Shown one piece after another: positions 12,825-23,892 of a stretch of 64,000 nucleotides of DNA. Both the position numbers and the translations under genes were made by a program. How positions within the stretch are numbered: position 1 is the stretch's first letter; each line of letters opens with the position of its first letter. Where the stretch lies: contig CM060171.1 of NCBI GenBank assembly GCA_030549775.1, positions 7,536,289 through 7,600,288 on the forward strand, read 5' to 3'. This DNA comes from Tamarix chinensis. Lineage: Eukaryota; Streptophyta; Magnoliopsida; Caryophyllales; Tamaricaceae. A model generated the notes under the pieces. It searched no databases, was not told where the DNA came from, and saw only the letters and a list, made by a program, of their open reading frames with translations.

Positions 12825-13377
12825 ACCATTGACCTTTCATATTATCAATCATTGGATAAAATACTAATATTTAAAATGAAAGAACTCAAGATTTAGAAAT
12901 GGTTTGTTTTTAGTGTTAGCTACCCTAAAGATGAGGTTTAGCCCTTGGTTTGGTTTGGTTTGGTTTTTTCACTAATGTCCTATTGTACCCAAGTAAGGTC
13001 ATAGTATACTTTATAGGTGACATACATACCCTATAGGGGGTATCAATACTTAAGGATTAGCTGACATAGGATGGGAGGGTATGATTTCACCTATGTCTTC
13101 TAGTTGTCTTTTGTATCCCATTGAGTAATTAAAGGAAAAGTAACTTATGATTTCACCTATTTCACCTATGATCATCTTAATATATCTATGCCCTATTATT
13201 ATAAGTCACCTCCTATGTGCCTCATGTGGCCTTCGCATGCTAGTGTTGTATAGTGTTTTACTCAGTATTATTATACTAATAGGTTCTCTTTTATGATCCT
13301 CGCTAATTTGATGGGCAATTTTTACCTCATCGGAATTATTTGAGGGAACAATTTGACCACTTTTCGTAGGGGTTGAG
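12825..13377 (+). mobile_element. LTR-like unit, left of the nested Cassandra
   Basis: Aligns by eye with 22740-23600 and 31000-31830: shared words include GTTAGCTACCCTA, CTATAGGGGGTATCAATACT and ATGTGGCCTTCGCATG..TAGTGTTGTA. The unit is interrupted at 13378 within GGGTTGAG and resumes at 16867 with TTGATAGTTAAGA. The uninterrupted relative at about 23580 reads TTGAGAGTTAGAAC across the same point. Confidence 0.6.
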
Positions 13378-13599
13378 TGTAACACCCTAGCATACTAACT
13401 ATGGGTATTTACTTAGAGCACTTTCAAAATTGATGACTGAATCCAAAAATTAACACAAATCCTTTTAAGCATGATTTATTCTCACTCTCATGCAACTCAA
13501 AAAACTTCACAGGAGGTTACCCACTCTTAAATTTCTAAAAGTTAAGCATACTTAATTATGAAGTTCCTTAAGGATATGTTTCCTAAAAATGAGGTATAC
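13378..13599 (-). mobile_element. Cassandra LTR, left piece (split by a later insertion)
   Basis: Begins TGTAACACCCTAG and carries the decayed 5S-like core in reverse orientation (GGTTACCCACTCTTAAATTT, AGTTAAGCAT, GAGGTATAC). It breaks off after TATAC at 13595-13599 and continues at 16789 (TATACCTTGTTAATATAGG), exactly as the contiguous copy at 12737-12775 reads. The flanks TTGAG (13373-13377) and TTGAT (16867-16871) are a 4-of-5 target duplication. With both pieces joined the LTR is about 295 bp, the size of the complete copies here, so this was a solo Cassandra LTR. Confidence 0.75.
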
Positions 13600-14064
13600 T
13601 AAAGTACCTGAAAATTTTACCTAAATCAATTTTGTATCTTTAGCCTTAATTTGAATCTAATCTCAAGAAATTTTATTTTTAGCCTTAACTAAATTTCTTA
13701 ATCCCAAAACTTTAACCAAAACCAAAAACCGAAACCTTGATTTGGATATACCGAATATTCGTAAACTGAAACCGAAAACCGCTAAAATTTTCACTAATCT
13801 AAATTATTTGGCTAATCCCAAAATTCTTAATCTAATCCTAATTCCCTAACCTTTCTCTCTTTTCTTTTTCTTTCTCCTTTTCTTTTTCTTGCTTTCTTTC
13901 CTTTTCTTCCTTTTCTTTTCTTCTCTTCTCTTTTCTTTTCTTTCTTCTCCTGCGCCAATTTTTATGGTATATGGAGTTTTTCTTCTTCTGCACCTCCCTC
14001 CACTTGCCTCCCACATGTCCCTCTCACCATCACTGCCAGCCCTACCACTCCCTCGTGTTGCTCT

Positions 14065-14091
14065 CTTCTTCTTCTTCTTCTTCTTCTTCTT

Positions 14092-14187
<96 letters not shown>
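14065..14187. repeat. TTC then ATT microsatellite
   Basis: A short TTC tract (14065-14092) is followed by about thirty ATT units (14095-14187). It explains the poly-Ile, poly-Tyr, poly-Leu and poly-Ser ORFs in all frames here. Confidence 0.95.
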
Positions 14188-14188
<1 letters not shown>

Positions 14189-14470
14189 TCTTCTCCTTGC
14201 TAGCCACCCTGTTTTTTCCGCAGCCACCACCCTGCCAGCCTGCCACCCTTCTTCTCTCTTCTTCTTTCTTCTTCTCCCCGCCTTCTCCTCCCTTTCACGT
14301 CTCCTTTCCCATCATCACCCCCTCGTGCCTTAGCCCGACTCCCCTCAATCTCAGCCATCACCATCCTTCCCCATCCTTTTCTTTCTTCCTTCTTCTTCTT
14401 CTCAATAGGACCATCATCATTGTTGTCGTCACCCTGCCATGTTTCTCCTCCTTACCACGCCACCTACTAG

Positions 14471-14478
14471 TATAAATA
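14471..14478 (+). promoter_or_regulatory. Putative LTR TATA box
   Basis: TATAAATA is followed by CCCCCAACCC in a C/T-rich block, about 870 bases from the start of the LTR unit. This mirrors the minus-strand TATA of the related 6400-11027 unit. Inference from sequence only. Confidence 0.45.
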
Positions 14479-15749
14479 CCCCCAACCCTTCATTTTATTA
14501 CCATCCATCAGCTCCCCTGATCTTCTCCTCTTCTTCCTTCTCCTTTCTCCTTCTTCTTCCTCCCTCTTCCCTATTTTCTACATCCACACTACTCCATCCA
14601 CCACCGAGCACCACCCAAGCCACCACTAGCTGCCCTTTAGCAGGTGGATCAACCACCAAGGTCGCCCCGACCTTTCCCTTTGCCATCGCCGGCGACCGCC
14701 TCCTCTTTTCCTTTCTTTTTCCCCTCGATCGTTATAGATTTTTAGAGTGCACGACCTACAACATGGCTGTGAAAATACTCAGATACCTTGCTGCACAACA
14801 ATGCAACCCTTGCACCATCTTACTATGTAAAATTTTTACTCTTGGCATGATTCTGCACGACTATGCAACTTTTGCACCTTCTAGTCGTGCATCTTTTCTT
14901 CCTTCAAGCTGTTGTGCACTGTTGCTGCATGGCCGTGCAATTTATGCACCACCCGGCCATGCATTTTCTTTTCTCTCGATCTCTGATTCTGCACGGCCGT
15001 GCAACTTTTGCACCTCCTGCCAGTGAAACTTCTTTCTTGACCGTGCAACCCTAATTTCATCCCAAATCTTGTCCAAACACCACCAAAAATTAACTAAAGC
15101 TCCACCACACATATTTCTACACTTCCATACAATTCAAGTTTCCATTCGACTTCAGTAAATTCCATTTTTACCCTTCTCTACCATAATCTCCATCTTGATT
15201 TTTAACCCCTAATCCTAATCATATTTTATCTTGTTTCATAGGTGATTTTTCTGGTGATCTCGAAGGAGGTATAGGATTTACGTGCATAGAGTCCGGTGTT
15301 CTTATTGGTAAGGATACATGTCATAGCTAGGGTTTTATGTGCTCCATATAGTTTCCTTGTATTGTTAATGTATACTTTTGTGTTTAATATGTGGTATTGA
15401 ATAATTTAATTATGGAAATGCTATGAGATGATGTTCTTGGGAGTAATGAAATTATGTAAGTACATGTTTGGGTATAATATTGGTTACAAAATATCTATGA
15501 GAAACTAATGATATGTACTTTGGATAATAAGTGGAAATGTATATGCTTTAGATTTTATAAAGATTTGGGAGAAGATGATTATCTTGATTAACCTGAGGGT
15601 ATTATGGTCTTTAGAGGATAATTACGTGGTCGTATTTATGTGTTTAAATGTATGTCTTGAGTTTGGCATGATAATATACAATCAACTCTGAATAAGATAT
15701 TAATCATGTAAAGTAAAAGATTACTTGAGTTGGGCCGAGGTATTTATAT

Positions 15750-16150
15750 GGCTCCATTCCACCGGATAATAATAATGGCTCGGGTGTGTTATCCCTGAGA
15801 GATGCTCTAGTCCATTCCACCGGATTAAGAATAGTAGGGCCCCATACTCAATGTGAATGAAAATGTAATTAAGAGTTAAAGTATAAATGGAAATATACTT
15901 ATCATTTAAAGTGAAAGACTAAGTGAGTCAAGACCGAGGTGTTGAGCTTGTTCCACTGGATAATAATAGTGGCTCGAGTGTCTTGTCCCCTAGAGGTACT
16001 TCAGACCGTTCCACCAGTTTAATAAATAGTGGCTCAAGAGTATTTTTACTCTGAGAGGTGTTGGCTCTGTTCCACCGGATAATAATAGTGACTTGGGTGT
16101 CTTGTCCCCGAGAGGTGTTTCAGACCGTTCCACTGATTTAAGAATAGTGG
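15750..16150 (+). repeat. Imperfect tandem repeat with CCACCGG core
   Basis: Four or five units of roughly 80-100 bases contain TTCCACCGGATAATAATAGTG followed by GGCTCGxGTGTCTTGTCCC and AGAGGTGTTTCAGACCG. They are the reverse-orientation relatives of the 48-bp minisatellite at 7084-7425. Confidence 0.7.
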
Positions 16151-16788
16151 GGTTGATGAACTCAACGTAAATAAAAGATTTGAAATATTGTATATCTAAA
16201 TGAAAGACTTAGAATCAGTAGTTATCTGGCTTTCTTCTATTTGTGCATGTATGATTTGCTTATGACAATTCTTGTATTATGTGTAATCCTGCTTGAATAT
16301 ACCATTACCTTACTCAGTGCATAGCGTACTGATCATTCGTTTCATTGGGTGTTTCTCAATCCAACAAGTAGACAACCCAAATGTTTATGTGCAGCTCTAT
16401 GAGGATTAGGTCAATGAATTCATAGCTTTTGATGCTATATATATGGAGGAGTGATTCATTTATATTAGGGTTGGGCGTAAAGTCATGTTATCTGGTTGAT
16501 AGTTTTACACGGATACCTTTTTGGACTCTTAGTTCCATAGGATCCTTTTTTTGTTATATTTTGATATTGTATTCAGAGTTAATCTCCAAACACTTATTTA
16601 ATGTATAAAAAATTATCTCATCTCTTTATAATCATGGTTTAAATTTTCTAATTATTTTGTCTTGTGATTGATGTAAGGATGGTGGGATAAGCTAAACTTA
16701 TGTCAATCACGGCAGTAACACCCAAATATTTGATTATATGATTCTGCTTAAAACGAAATTTTTCAGTAGTAGATGTGGAGGTGTTACA

Positions 16789-16866
16789 TATACCTTGTTA
16801 ATATAGGTGGTCTTATCTATCCTTTTAAGACTCCACTATTTACCACTAATTTGTGGGGGTATTACA
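16789..16866 (-). mobile_element. Cassandra LTR, right piece
   Basis: Completes the LTR begun at 13378: TATACCTTGTTAATATAGG ... GGGGGTATTACA. The first five bases are the duplicated target TATAC of the nested 3.2-kb unit. Confidence 0.75.
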
Positions 16867-17150
16867 TTGATAGTTAAGATTGTATGATGTTTGCCTTTAC
16901 ATCTTTTGATTCAGATATGGATTCTTATGTCCTCTTCTATTTTTCTTTCTCTTGTTAGTTGTAACTCTTTGGTCCAATCTTTGTATCATCGAAACAATAT
17001 TAATTCATAATATAATCTTTCTTATGTTCTTATGATTGCTGTTAATAATTAATTTATATAGAGTAACACTTTAGCCTTAACACTTAAGTGTAAGGAATGT
17101 AGATGAATCAGACATATACTAAGTGTGGAGGCCACAACATGCATTGTAAT
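16867..17150 (+). mobile_element. LTR-like unit, right of the nested Cassandra
   Basis: Continues the unit broken at 13377. The stretch TTAGTTGTAACTCTTTGGTC ... GAGTAACACTTTAGCCTTA matches 23655-23790 and 31890-32010. It diverges near 17120 and lacks the expected GGGTGTTACA end, so this end is truncated or replaced. Confidence 0.55.
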
Positions 17151-18190
17151 GATTTAGCTTCCACAATTGACTCTTTAAAATAAAAAATTTCAATGCTAAA
17201 AATGGTAATGCCATAAAATTTTTAGAAATAGAAGATACCTCCTAATTATTTAGTTAGATATCAAGATACCTAAATAAAATTTATCATAAGAACTATTTTG
17301 CATAATATAAAACTTCTAAATACCCCAATCACCATAACTTTTCTTTCTTTTCTACTCTTGAGTATAGTATTTTTTTTCTTTGATAAAAGTGTATTTGAAG
17401 GCACAAATACTTTGGACTTGATCCCATAAAGGTATAAACATTTTCAAAATTTTCATGAATGAATAAAAATGTTTAATTTGTTCCCACTAAGGCATAATAT
17501 TTTAAAAACTTTAAAATTTAGGTAAATTTGGTTATTTTTATTTCTATTTTAATAGAAATAAAATATAGATGTTTATGGTGTAATAGGAATAAAAGAGTAA
17601 ATGTCTATGCATTGATTTTTTTTTACTTTTAAAATATTTATACCTTAATGAGAACAAAGTCTAAATGTTCGTTCTTTTATAAAAAATAAATAAATAAATA
17701 AATAATGTTAGTGCCTTTATAAAGCAAACTCAAACCGTTTATGCATTTAAATATACTTTTATCTTTTTTCTTCCATTAAAGAACACAAAAACAAGACAAC
17801 CCCCACAAATTCACCTAACTTCCATTATTCTTTATTCATCACCTTAAAAAACAAATAACTCACTTATGACATCGTATGCAAATTCATCATATTTATAGGG
17901 TGTCAAGTGCTTGCATGTAGCAATTCATATCATGCCATTATACTAACCAGTTTACAAAACTTAATCATTTGCAGTTTGTGAACCTAGGATGTATTGATTG
18001 GAGTTTCTAGATATAAACATCATAAACTAATTGTAAATGAATGTTTAGTAAATAAAGGTAGTATAACTATGTTTTGATGAATTTTACATATCAATTGCTA
18101 ATTAATAGGAGTTAAAAAGTATTACTTATAAAATAAAACACCATTATTTTATTAGAACCAATGACAATTAGTATTCAACAAAATTAATAA
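17150..18190. other. AT-rich spacer
   Basis: No protein-like ORF, RNA gene or element end seen. Short AT repeats such as an AAAT run near 17690 are the only structure noted. Confidence 0.4.
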
Positions 18191-18425
18191 TATTTTATTT
18201 ATAAACTATTTTGTATGTAATATAAGTAATTCATAATGTGGCATGCCTTTGTATGATTGTAAGTAATTTTTTTAGAATAAGATCTATGCTATGTTTAAAT
18301 TTTTTTCATTGAATCAATTATTTCATCCTAAAAAATATTGGATCAATTTTTTTTTTTTGAACTTGGATATTGGGTTCATCAATATACTATCTAATGAACG
18401 GCCTTATCTATAATTTAGTATTTCA

Positions 18426-18426
<1 letters not shown>

Positions 18427-18464
<38 letters not shown>
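18427..18464. repeat. AAT microsatellite
   Basis: A run of AAT units ends in AATGTATG. The much longer tract at 44860-44936 occupies the equivalent place in the second copy of the duplication, so the tract has changed length since duplication. Confidence 0.9.
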
Positions 18465-18465
<1 letters not shown>

Positions 18466-19375
18466 TATGTCGATGCCTTAAGAAACCTAATAATAATTAG
18501 TCTTGCAGAAAAAACTAAAAGTATATTATTTCCCTTTCAAGGAGAGTGATCCAAGCCCAGTCACAAATGACGAAAACATATCTGCTAGCTTCAACTAATA
18601 ATTTTATTATAAGATGAACAAGAACTAGCTTTATATAAGAAAAATTATCAATTTGCGTGAGATTATGAAGTTGCCTGTGCTACCACTAAAACATGTGAGT
18701 TTGTATGTTGCATGTTATCAGTAGTAAATACTTAAGTGAAAATCTACATCTTGTTATAATCGTTTTATTAAAATAAGGAACGATTAAAAAAATTATTGCT
18801 CGGTTGTCGGACGATTGCGGTTTTTAACATTCTTCTTTCTAATAAATCGTTTTATTAAAATAAAGATTTTTCCAAGAAGCATCATGTTGAGCCATTTTTC
18901 TAATATTCTATCGTCCCTATTTATATGCTAGGGTAAAGCATAAATGTAAGTCCTTACACCTTTCCATCAATACTCACGGATGAGCTACTAATAACTTGTA
19001 AAGAAAGTAAAGACAAGCTAATAAAAATCTCAGGTGGCAATTTTATATAAATATTCTCTGAAAGATTAGTGTTGGGAGGCCAAAATGCTATCCCAAATCA
19101 CTCTAATAATCTGTCCCCATATATATATATATATACAGAGAATCGAATGTAGGCGGCCTAAAAATGTGGATTCAAAATAAGTGGGACTTTCGCCACCTTC
19201 GGGCCCCCAGCAAAGAATATAATTGTATAAAATCAATAAATTTAACTTGTATATTAGATAACATGCATACCATTATCAGCTGAAGTACTATATATAGGGA
19301 TTTCTGCTTCGTTTCCTTGCAGCAAATCTCGATAGGGTAATTGATCAATAAAGTTGCGATTGTACACATCAATAC

Positions 19376-19660
19376 ATGGAGAGATATTCAAAGGGAAAGA
19401 TGACATATTCAACAGATCGTTTCCAGAAAGATTTAGAAGAATTGTTGATGTCGAAGCCTTCAAAAGATCCTCTCCGTATGCTGAAGACCAATCCTCAGCC
19501 ACACTATAAGGTTTTTGCTTTTCCTCCTACTCAGGAGGAAACTGTTCAAACGATCAATAGTGACCAGGTTATCAATAAGTATGGGGGCATATTTATCTCT
19601 GAACGGCGTCCAGCTGCAGCCAAGAAACAACGTCCAAAGCCGCGCATATTTTACTTCTAG
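19376..19660 (+). CDS. Orphan 94-codon ORF, function unknown
   Basis: ATG to TAG encodes a basic, Lys/Pro/Gln-rich peptide (MERYSKGKMTYSTDRF ... ISERRPAAAKKQRPKPR ... FYF). An in-frame TAA lies about 25 bases upstream, so the ORF cannot extend further 5'. A TATATATAG word lies near 19288. No signal peptide, membrane segment or known motif is seen. In the duplicate at 46.5 kb the ATG and first dozen codons are recognisable, but about 235 bases are deleted and the tail rejoins at TATTTTACTTCTAG. The composition is more protein-like than the surrounding ORFs, but I do not recognise the sequence. It could be an exon, a gene fragment or chance. A minus-strand open stretch overlaps it (19266-19540). 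Confidence 0.35.
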   Translation: MERYSKGKMTYSTDRFQKDLEELLMSKPSKDPLRMLKTNPQPHYKVFAFPPTQEETVQTINSDQVINKYGGIFISERRPAAAKKQRPKPRIFYF

Positions 19661-20139
19661 AATATATATATATATATATACATATATATCGGATGCATAT
19701 TTGGATCATGGCACTTATCTAGCTAGTCACTACAGTACCAACTGTACTAGCTACGGTATGATAATGTTGTCTTTTTTTTTTTCTTCTTTTTTTCCTGTCC
19801 CTTGTGTTTAACATGGGAATCAATACGACTGTAAAATAATTTGGATGGAAGATCTGTCCGCATGACAGACACAGAGAGACTCAAATATCATGTACTAAAT
19901 GGATGATAATAAAGTATTGCGTGTTGAGTTTGAATATATTATTTTTTGTCTTTTCTTTGATGAGGATTATTATTTATTTTAGGCCTTTTTAATTTTCATA
20001 TTGATACTTTCGTGTGTGTGTGTGATAGAAGACCAATGAGTGCTGTAAAATTCCCTCATATGTGTAATTTGAAGACGTATGTACAGAAAAGAAAAAAAAT
20101 AGGACAAAAAAAACACATAAAAAATCACGAAAAGAGAGG

Positions 20140-20536
20140 GGGCTTAAGGTGATTTTCTATCATAAGATTTGTTGATTCCGCAATTGTATTAATGCCCTAT
20201 CTTGGTATTTAAAATTGATTTGATTAGTCAATTAGGGTAAACCGGTGTTATTCCCTCAAGTGCTAGTTTTTGTTCTAGTAGGTTTTCCTTTGAACTCTTA
20301 TTTATCTTGTTTTTTTTTGTTGTGTACGAAGTATATATATATCCGTAAATTTTTATTATGTTATTGTCCTTTATTTCTTCGACTTTATTTTTGATATGAC
20401 TTGTTTTGTGGCTTATCACTTAATATAAGAAAGGTGAAGGAATCAAACTTATGCTAAGTATAATGGTAACACCCATTATTTGATATTAATATTTCCATAA
20501 AATGGTATTTTTAAGTAGTAAAATGGGGTTGTTACA
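20140..20536 (+). mobile_element. Right-end fragment of an LTR-like unit
   Basis: The stretch ATGCTAAGTATAATGGTAAC ... AAAATGGTATTTTTAAGTAG ... GGGGTTGTTACA matches the right ends at 23800-23892 and 16690-16788. Only the last 400 bases or so are present. The sequence after 20536 is the C/T-rich part of another unit, so two LTR-like units are juxtaposed here. Confidence 0.55.
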
Positions 20537-21777
20537 TACCATCCCAAGCTAACAAATCCCCAACGTCCTCCTTAGTTGTTTCACTATTAGTATAGAAGCA
20601 TTATATGTCGAACTTAGCAACCTCTTTTTACCTTTCTATTGTTGTGTAAGAAACTCATGTTGCACCTCCATTAGCAGCATGTGCAACTTATGTAGGTTGC
20701 CCTTATGATGTGTCCAAACCCCACACTAAAAACCCACTTGTTGCACCTTTACCATACTACATAAGCCACCAACGGTGTACCCCGTCTTACTTCAGCAAAC
20801 ATTACAGTTCCCTCCTTCCTTGCTATGATAAAAAAAAAAAAATCCATCCCCTCCTTGTTGCGTCAATCATCTTCCTCCTCTCTTATATGATTTTCTGTGA
20901 CAACTCCCTTGCCCTTGCATGACTTTATGACGTTATTGCCTCGAGTAGCTTCCTTTACCTCAGTTATTCTCTAACATTTTCCCAAGTTAGTTTAGCTAAA
21001 TTTGGTTATTATTATATTGTATTAGATGCTAATATATGTGTTCATGGGCGTTGACTACTTAGGTAACCCTTGAGGTATCGTGGAGAAGATGATCTTTTGT
21101 ACTTTTGTATAGCTTGGATTTAAGTAAATCCAATCACTCATGAAATAATAGAATTTGTATGAATGTATGATAGTTTTTTTAGATCTAGAAGCATGATAGG
21201 GTTTGATGTTATACAAGTGTTACAAAATGCATGACTAGATAGTAACATACTCTTAAATTGTTAGTACGTACGTTTGACTTACCATTAACTATTAGTGATA
21301 TGTATGTATAGTTTGTTAAATGGTGAATGTATGAATTTCTAGGGTTTTACTAGAGTTTTTGATCTTGAGAGGTTATTATTTTTATTTCATATTAAGCATT
21401 CCATGATTATCATTGGATTTTTAGCTAGGGTTGATATAAATAGAATGAAAGTATGCACATATGATTAGGGTTAAAACCCAATATTTGCTACACACATACT
21501 CTAGGGTTATAAATGCTTCCTTATGTGCACCATGATGATAGTTTACCTCTTAAAAGTCATATCGTGTAATAAATATGTATGTATGGGTTGCGTGAAATAT
21601 ATGACACGTTAGAAACACATGATTAAGGTTTGCACATGTAAGTTAATAAATGTATGCATAATGGAAAATATAATCAATGGATAAATCTTAAAATTTACCT
21701 ATGTGCTAAAATAATGTACATTATTATCTTTTAGTCTTTTCATTACAAATTCTCATATTAATAATGTTTGGTATGGA
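20537..21777 (+). mobile_element. LTR-like unit (left part), host of a Cassandra
   Basis: A C/T-rich block at 20550-20930, then AT-rich DNA aligning with 30040-30775 (for example ATGCATAATGGAAAATATA, TTATTATCTTTTAG.CTTTTCAT, AATGTTTGGTAT). It is interrupted at 21778 by Cassandra and resumes at 22534. The other copy at about 30770 reads straight through this point. The short ORF at 20710-20922 is C/T-rich and not convincing as a gene. Confidence 0.55.
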
Positions 21778-22533
21778 TGTAATACCCCAAATTGAGCGGA
21801 GTGTTATAAGGATTGATTTGGCTACTTATATCAACATGGTATACTATCATTTTGGTGATTCCATCCTAAAGAATTCTACAGTTAAGCGTGTTGGCCTTGG
21901 AGTAATTTTAGGATGGGTGACCATCCTGGGAAGTTTCATAAATTTTCTAAAAATTTCTCAGGAAGTGCTTGAGTGAGGACAAAGCGTGCTAAAAGGACTC
22001 GTGTTGATTTGTGGGGCCAGTCGATCAATCTAAAAGTGATCTAAGGTAGCCCCGTGTGGTCGTATCGACTTGGGGTGTTGTAAATGGTATCAAAGAGATA
22101 CTGCAATCGTGAGCTAAACTTGGATGAGCTAGTCAGCCACCTAGCGGGATGATTCTCTAGATAAAACTGTATTGAGATAGTTAATAGTTGAGGCACAACG
22201 AGGACGTTACGTTCTTTGAGTGAGGGTGAATGTAATACCCAAATTGAGCAGAGTGTTATAAGGATTGATTTGGCTACTTATATCAACATGGTATACCATC
22301 CTTTGGTGATTCTATCCTAAAGAACTCCACAGTTAAGCGTGCAGGCCGTGGAGTAATTTTAGGATGGGTGACCCTCCTAGGAAGTTTCATAATTTTTTAA
22401 AAAATTTCTCAAGAAGTGCGTGCGTGAGGAAAAAGCATGCTAAAAGGACTCTTGTTGATCTGTGGGACTAGCCGATCAATCTAAAAATGCTCTAAGGTAG
22501 CCCCATGTGGTCGTATCGAATCGGGGTGTTACA
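21778..22533 (+). mobile_element. Cassandra element, plus orientation, both LTRs present
   Basis: LTR1 is 21778-22082 and LTR2 is 22231-22533 (about 305 and 303 bp), starting TGTAATACCC. LTR2 ends GGTGTTACA; LTR1 ends in mutated GGTGTTGTA. The primer site TGGTATCAAAGA is at 22085-22096 and the polypurine tract GAGTGAGGGTGAA at 22218-22230. The internal region is only about 148 bp and has no ORF. Each LTR has a 5S rRNA-like domain. The flanks ATGGA / ACGGA are a 4-of-5 target duplication. Cassandra elements lack proteins and must be moved by other elements' enzymes. The ORF at 21764-21976 is a translation of the LTR and not a gene. Confidence 0.9.
21848..21940 (+). promoter_or_regulatory. 5S rRNA-like Pol III domain in Cassandra LTR1
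   Basis: Contains AGTTAAGCGTG (5S box A) and GGATGGGTGACCATCCTGGGA (written as landmark; 5S box C region) at about 5S spacing, preceded by GTATACxATC as in plant 5S rRNA. Known Cassandra LTRs carry such Pol III promoters; activity here is not shown. A matching domain lies at 22293-22387 in LTR2. Confidence 0.75.
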
Positions 22534-23892
22534 ACGGATATAGGTAATAATGGTGAAATTAAGGTTTTAAGGGAATTTTGGTCTTCAACCTAATGCTCAT
22601 AGTATGAATAATAGGACATAGAATGGCCTTAAACTTGTGATAGGTTGATCTAAGTGTTGACTTTGACTTTGACATAGATCAATGACCCTAGGGTTTATTT
22701 TAATAATTAGAAATAAAGGAAAAAATAGTTAAGTATGGAAATGGAAAATTTATCCTATATGTGATATTTGTGATCACCCTATAAAATATTAATAGTTAAA
22801 GTGGAAGTATTCTAGTTTGGAAATGGTTGCTTTTTAGGGTTAGCTACCCTAGAGACGAGGTTTAGTCCTTGATTGGTTTTGGTTTGTTGGTGTGTTGTTG
22901 TACCGTAACAAGGCCCTATTATACTCTATAGATAATCTACAGGCCCTATAGAGGGTATCAATATTTAAGAATTAGGTGTCTTAGGTTTGGAGAGTTTAAT
23001 CATTAGGAGGGTACCAAGATGCCTTGTGCACTGGTATGAATGGTATATTTTTATGCCTCTGGATTATTGTTGTATTCCCTTGAGTAATTAAAAATAGAAA
23101 TAATTACTGTATAAGGACTTAAATAGATTGATGTGGTTTATGAGTTTGATAGTTGCATCCATGCACTATTTAGATCTGGTATATTGGTTGAAAATTTTCT
23201 CAATATGTTCCTTATCATGCTATAAGTGGTGTAGAGGTGGTTATTTTAAAAGGGATTAATTATGGTTGGTGTTTCCCTTCTTGGGATACCTTTGGTATAA
23301 TTATATTAATGAAATAGTTATAATATGATTAAGTTTGTTGTGACAATCATGTTTCTTATTCTATGAATATGACACTCAGCTATGGTATATAATATTTAAT
23401 GTGTTATGCCATGATACTTTTTGTTACCATGTGGCCTTTGCTTGTTAGTATTTTGTAATGGTTTTATCCAATACCATTGTACTGACAAGTTTTGTTTCCT
23501 GGTCCCCTACCTATTCAATGGCTAGTTTTATCTTACAGGAGTACTTTGAGGGTTTGATTTTATGGCGTTTAGTTGGGATTGAGAGTTAGAACTACAAATA
23601 TCTTTTGATTTGGATATTTTTTTGATCTTTTGCCCCCTTTTATATTTTTTTCTCTCATCAGATTATAACTCTTTACTTGATTTTTTGTACTATCATGAAA
23701 ATGTTTTTTTATATTGAAATCTATATATTTTTTCTTATGGTTGTTATTAATTTAAGCAAAGTAACATTTTAGCCTTAGCACTTAGTATAATAATGGTATA
23801 GGATTTATGCTAAGTGTGGATTAACACCCATTATTTTGAGATTAATACTTCCGTAAAACAAAATTTTCAAGTAGTAAACTAGGGGTGTTACA
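22534..23892 (+). mobile_element. LTR-like unit (right part) ending GGGGTGTTACA
   Basis: Continues 20537-21777 after the Cassandra. It shares with 12825-17150 and 30775-32060 the blocks GGTTAGCTACCCTAGAGACG, CTATAGAGGGTATCAATAT, ATGTGGCCTTTGCTTGTTAG, CAAAGTAACATTTTAGCCTTA and AACACCCATTATTTTGAG. It ends AGGGGTGTTACA at 23892, a standard LTR end of this group. No coding sequence. Confidence 0.6.

Larger units (their letters stand above)
13600..16788 (+). mobile_element. 3.2-kb probable solo LTR nested in a Cassandra LTR
   Basis: Starts TAAAGTACCTGAAAA (aligning with TGAAATGCCCCGAAAA of the 4.6-kb unit, with TG changed to TA) and ends GGTGTTACA. It is flanked by perfect TATAC repeats (13595-13599, 16789-16793). 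It carries a pyrimidine-rich zone, an ATT microsatellite, a TATA box at 14471, the CCACCGG/CCGGTGG modules and TTACTCAGTGCATAGCGTACTGATCA at about 16310-16335 (written here only as a landmark), all shared with 6400-11027. No gag or pol. The ORFs at 13889-15054 are microsatellite or pyrimidine-tract translations and are not genes. Confidence 0.7.
18190..20040. repeat. Duplicated segment, copy 1
   Basis: Aligns collinearly by eye with 44540-46955 on the same strand: CATAATGTG..CATGCCT, an AAT microsatellite, GAGAGTGATCCAAGCCCA, GAACAAGAACTAGCTTTATA, AAGTCCTTACACCTTTCC, GTACACATCAATACATGGA and CACTTATCTAGCTAGTCACT occur in the same order in both. This copy carries the 94-codon ORF in full. It lacks the SINE and MITE found in copy 2, and so gives empty sites for both. 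The edges are approximate. Confidence 0.8.

Noticed and set aside
13889..15054. Cluster of overlapping ORFs on both strands, up to 195 codons
   Set aside because: They are translations of a pyrimidine-rich promoter zone and of TTC/ATT microsatellites inside an LTR unit, with homopolymer residues and no family motif.
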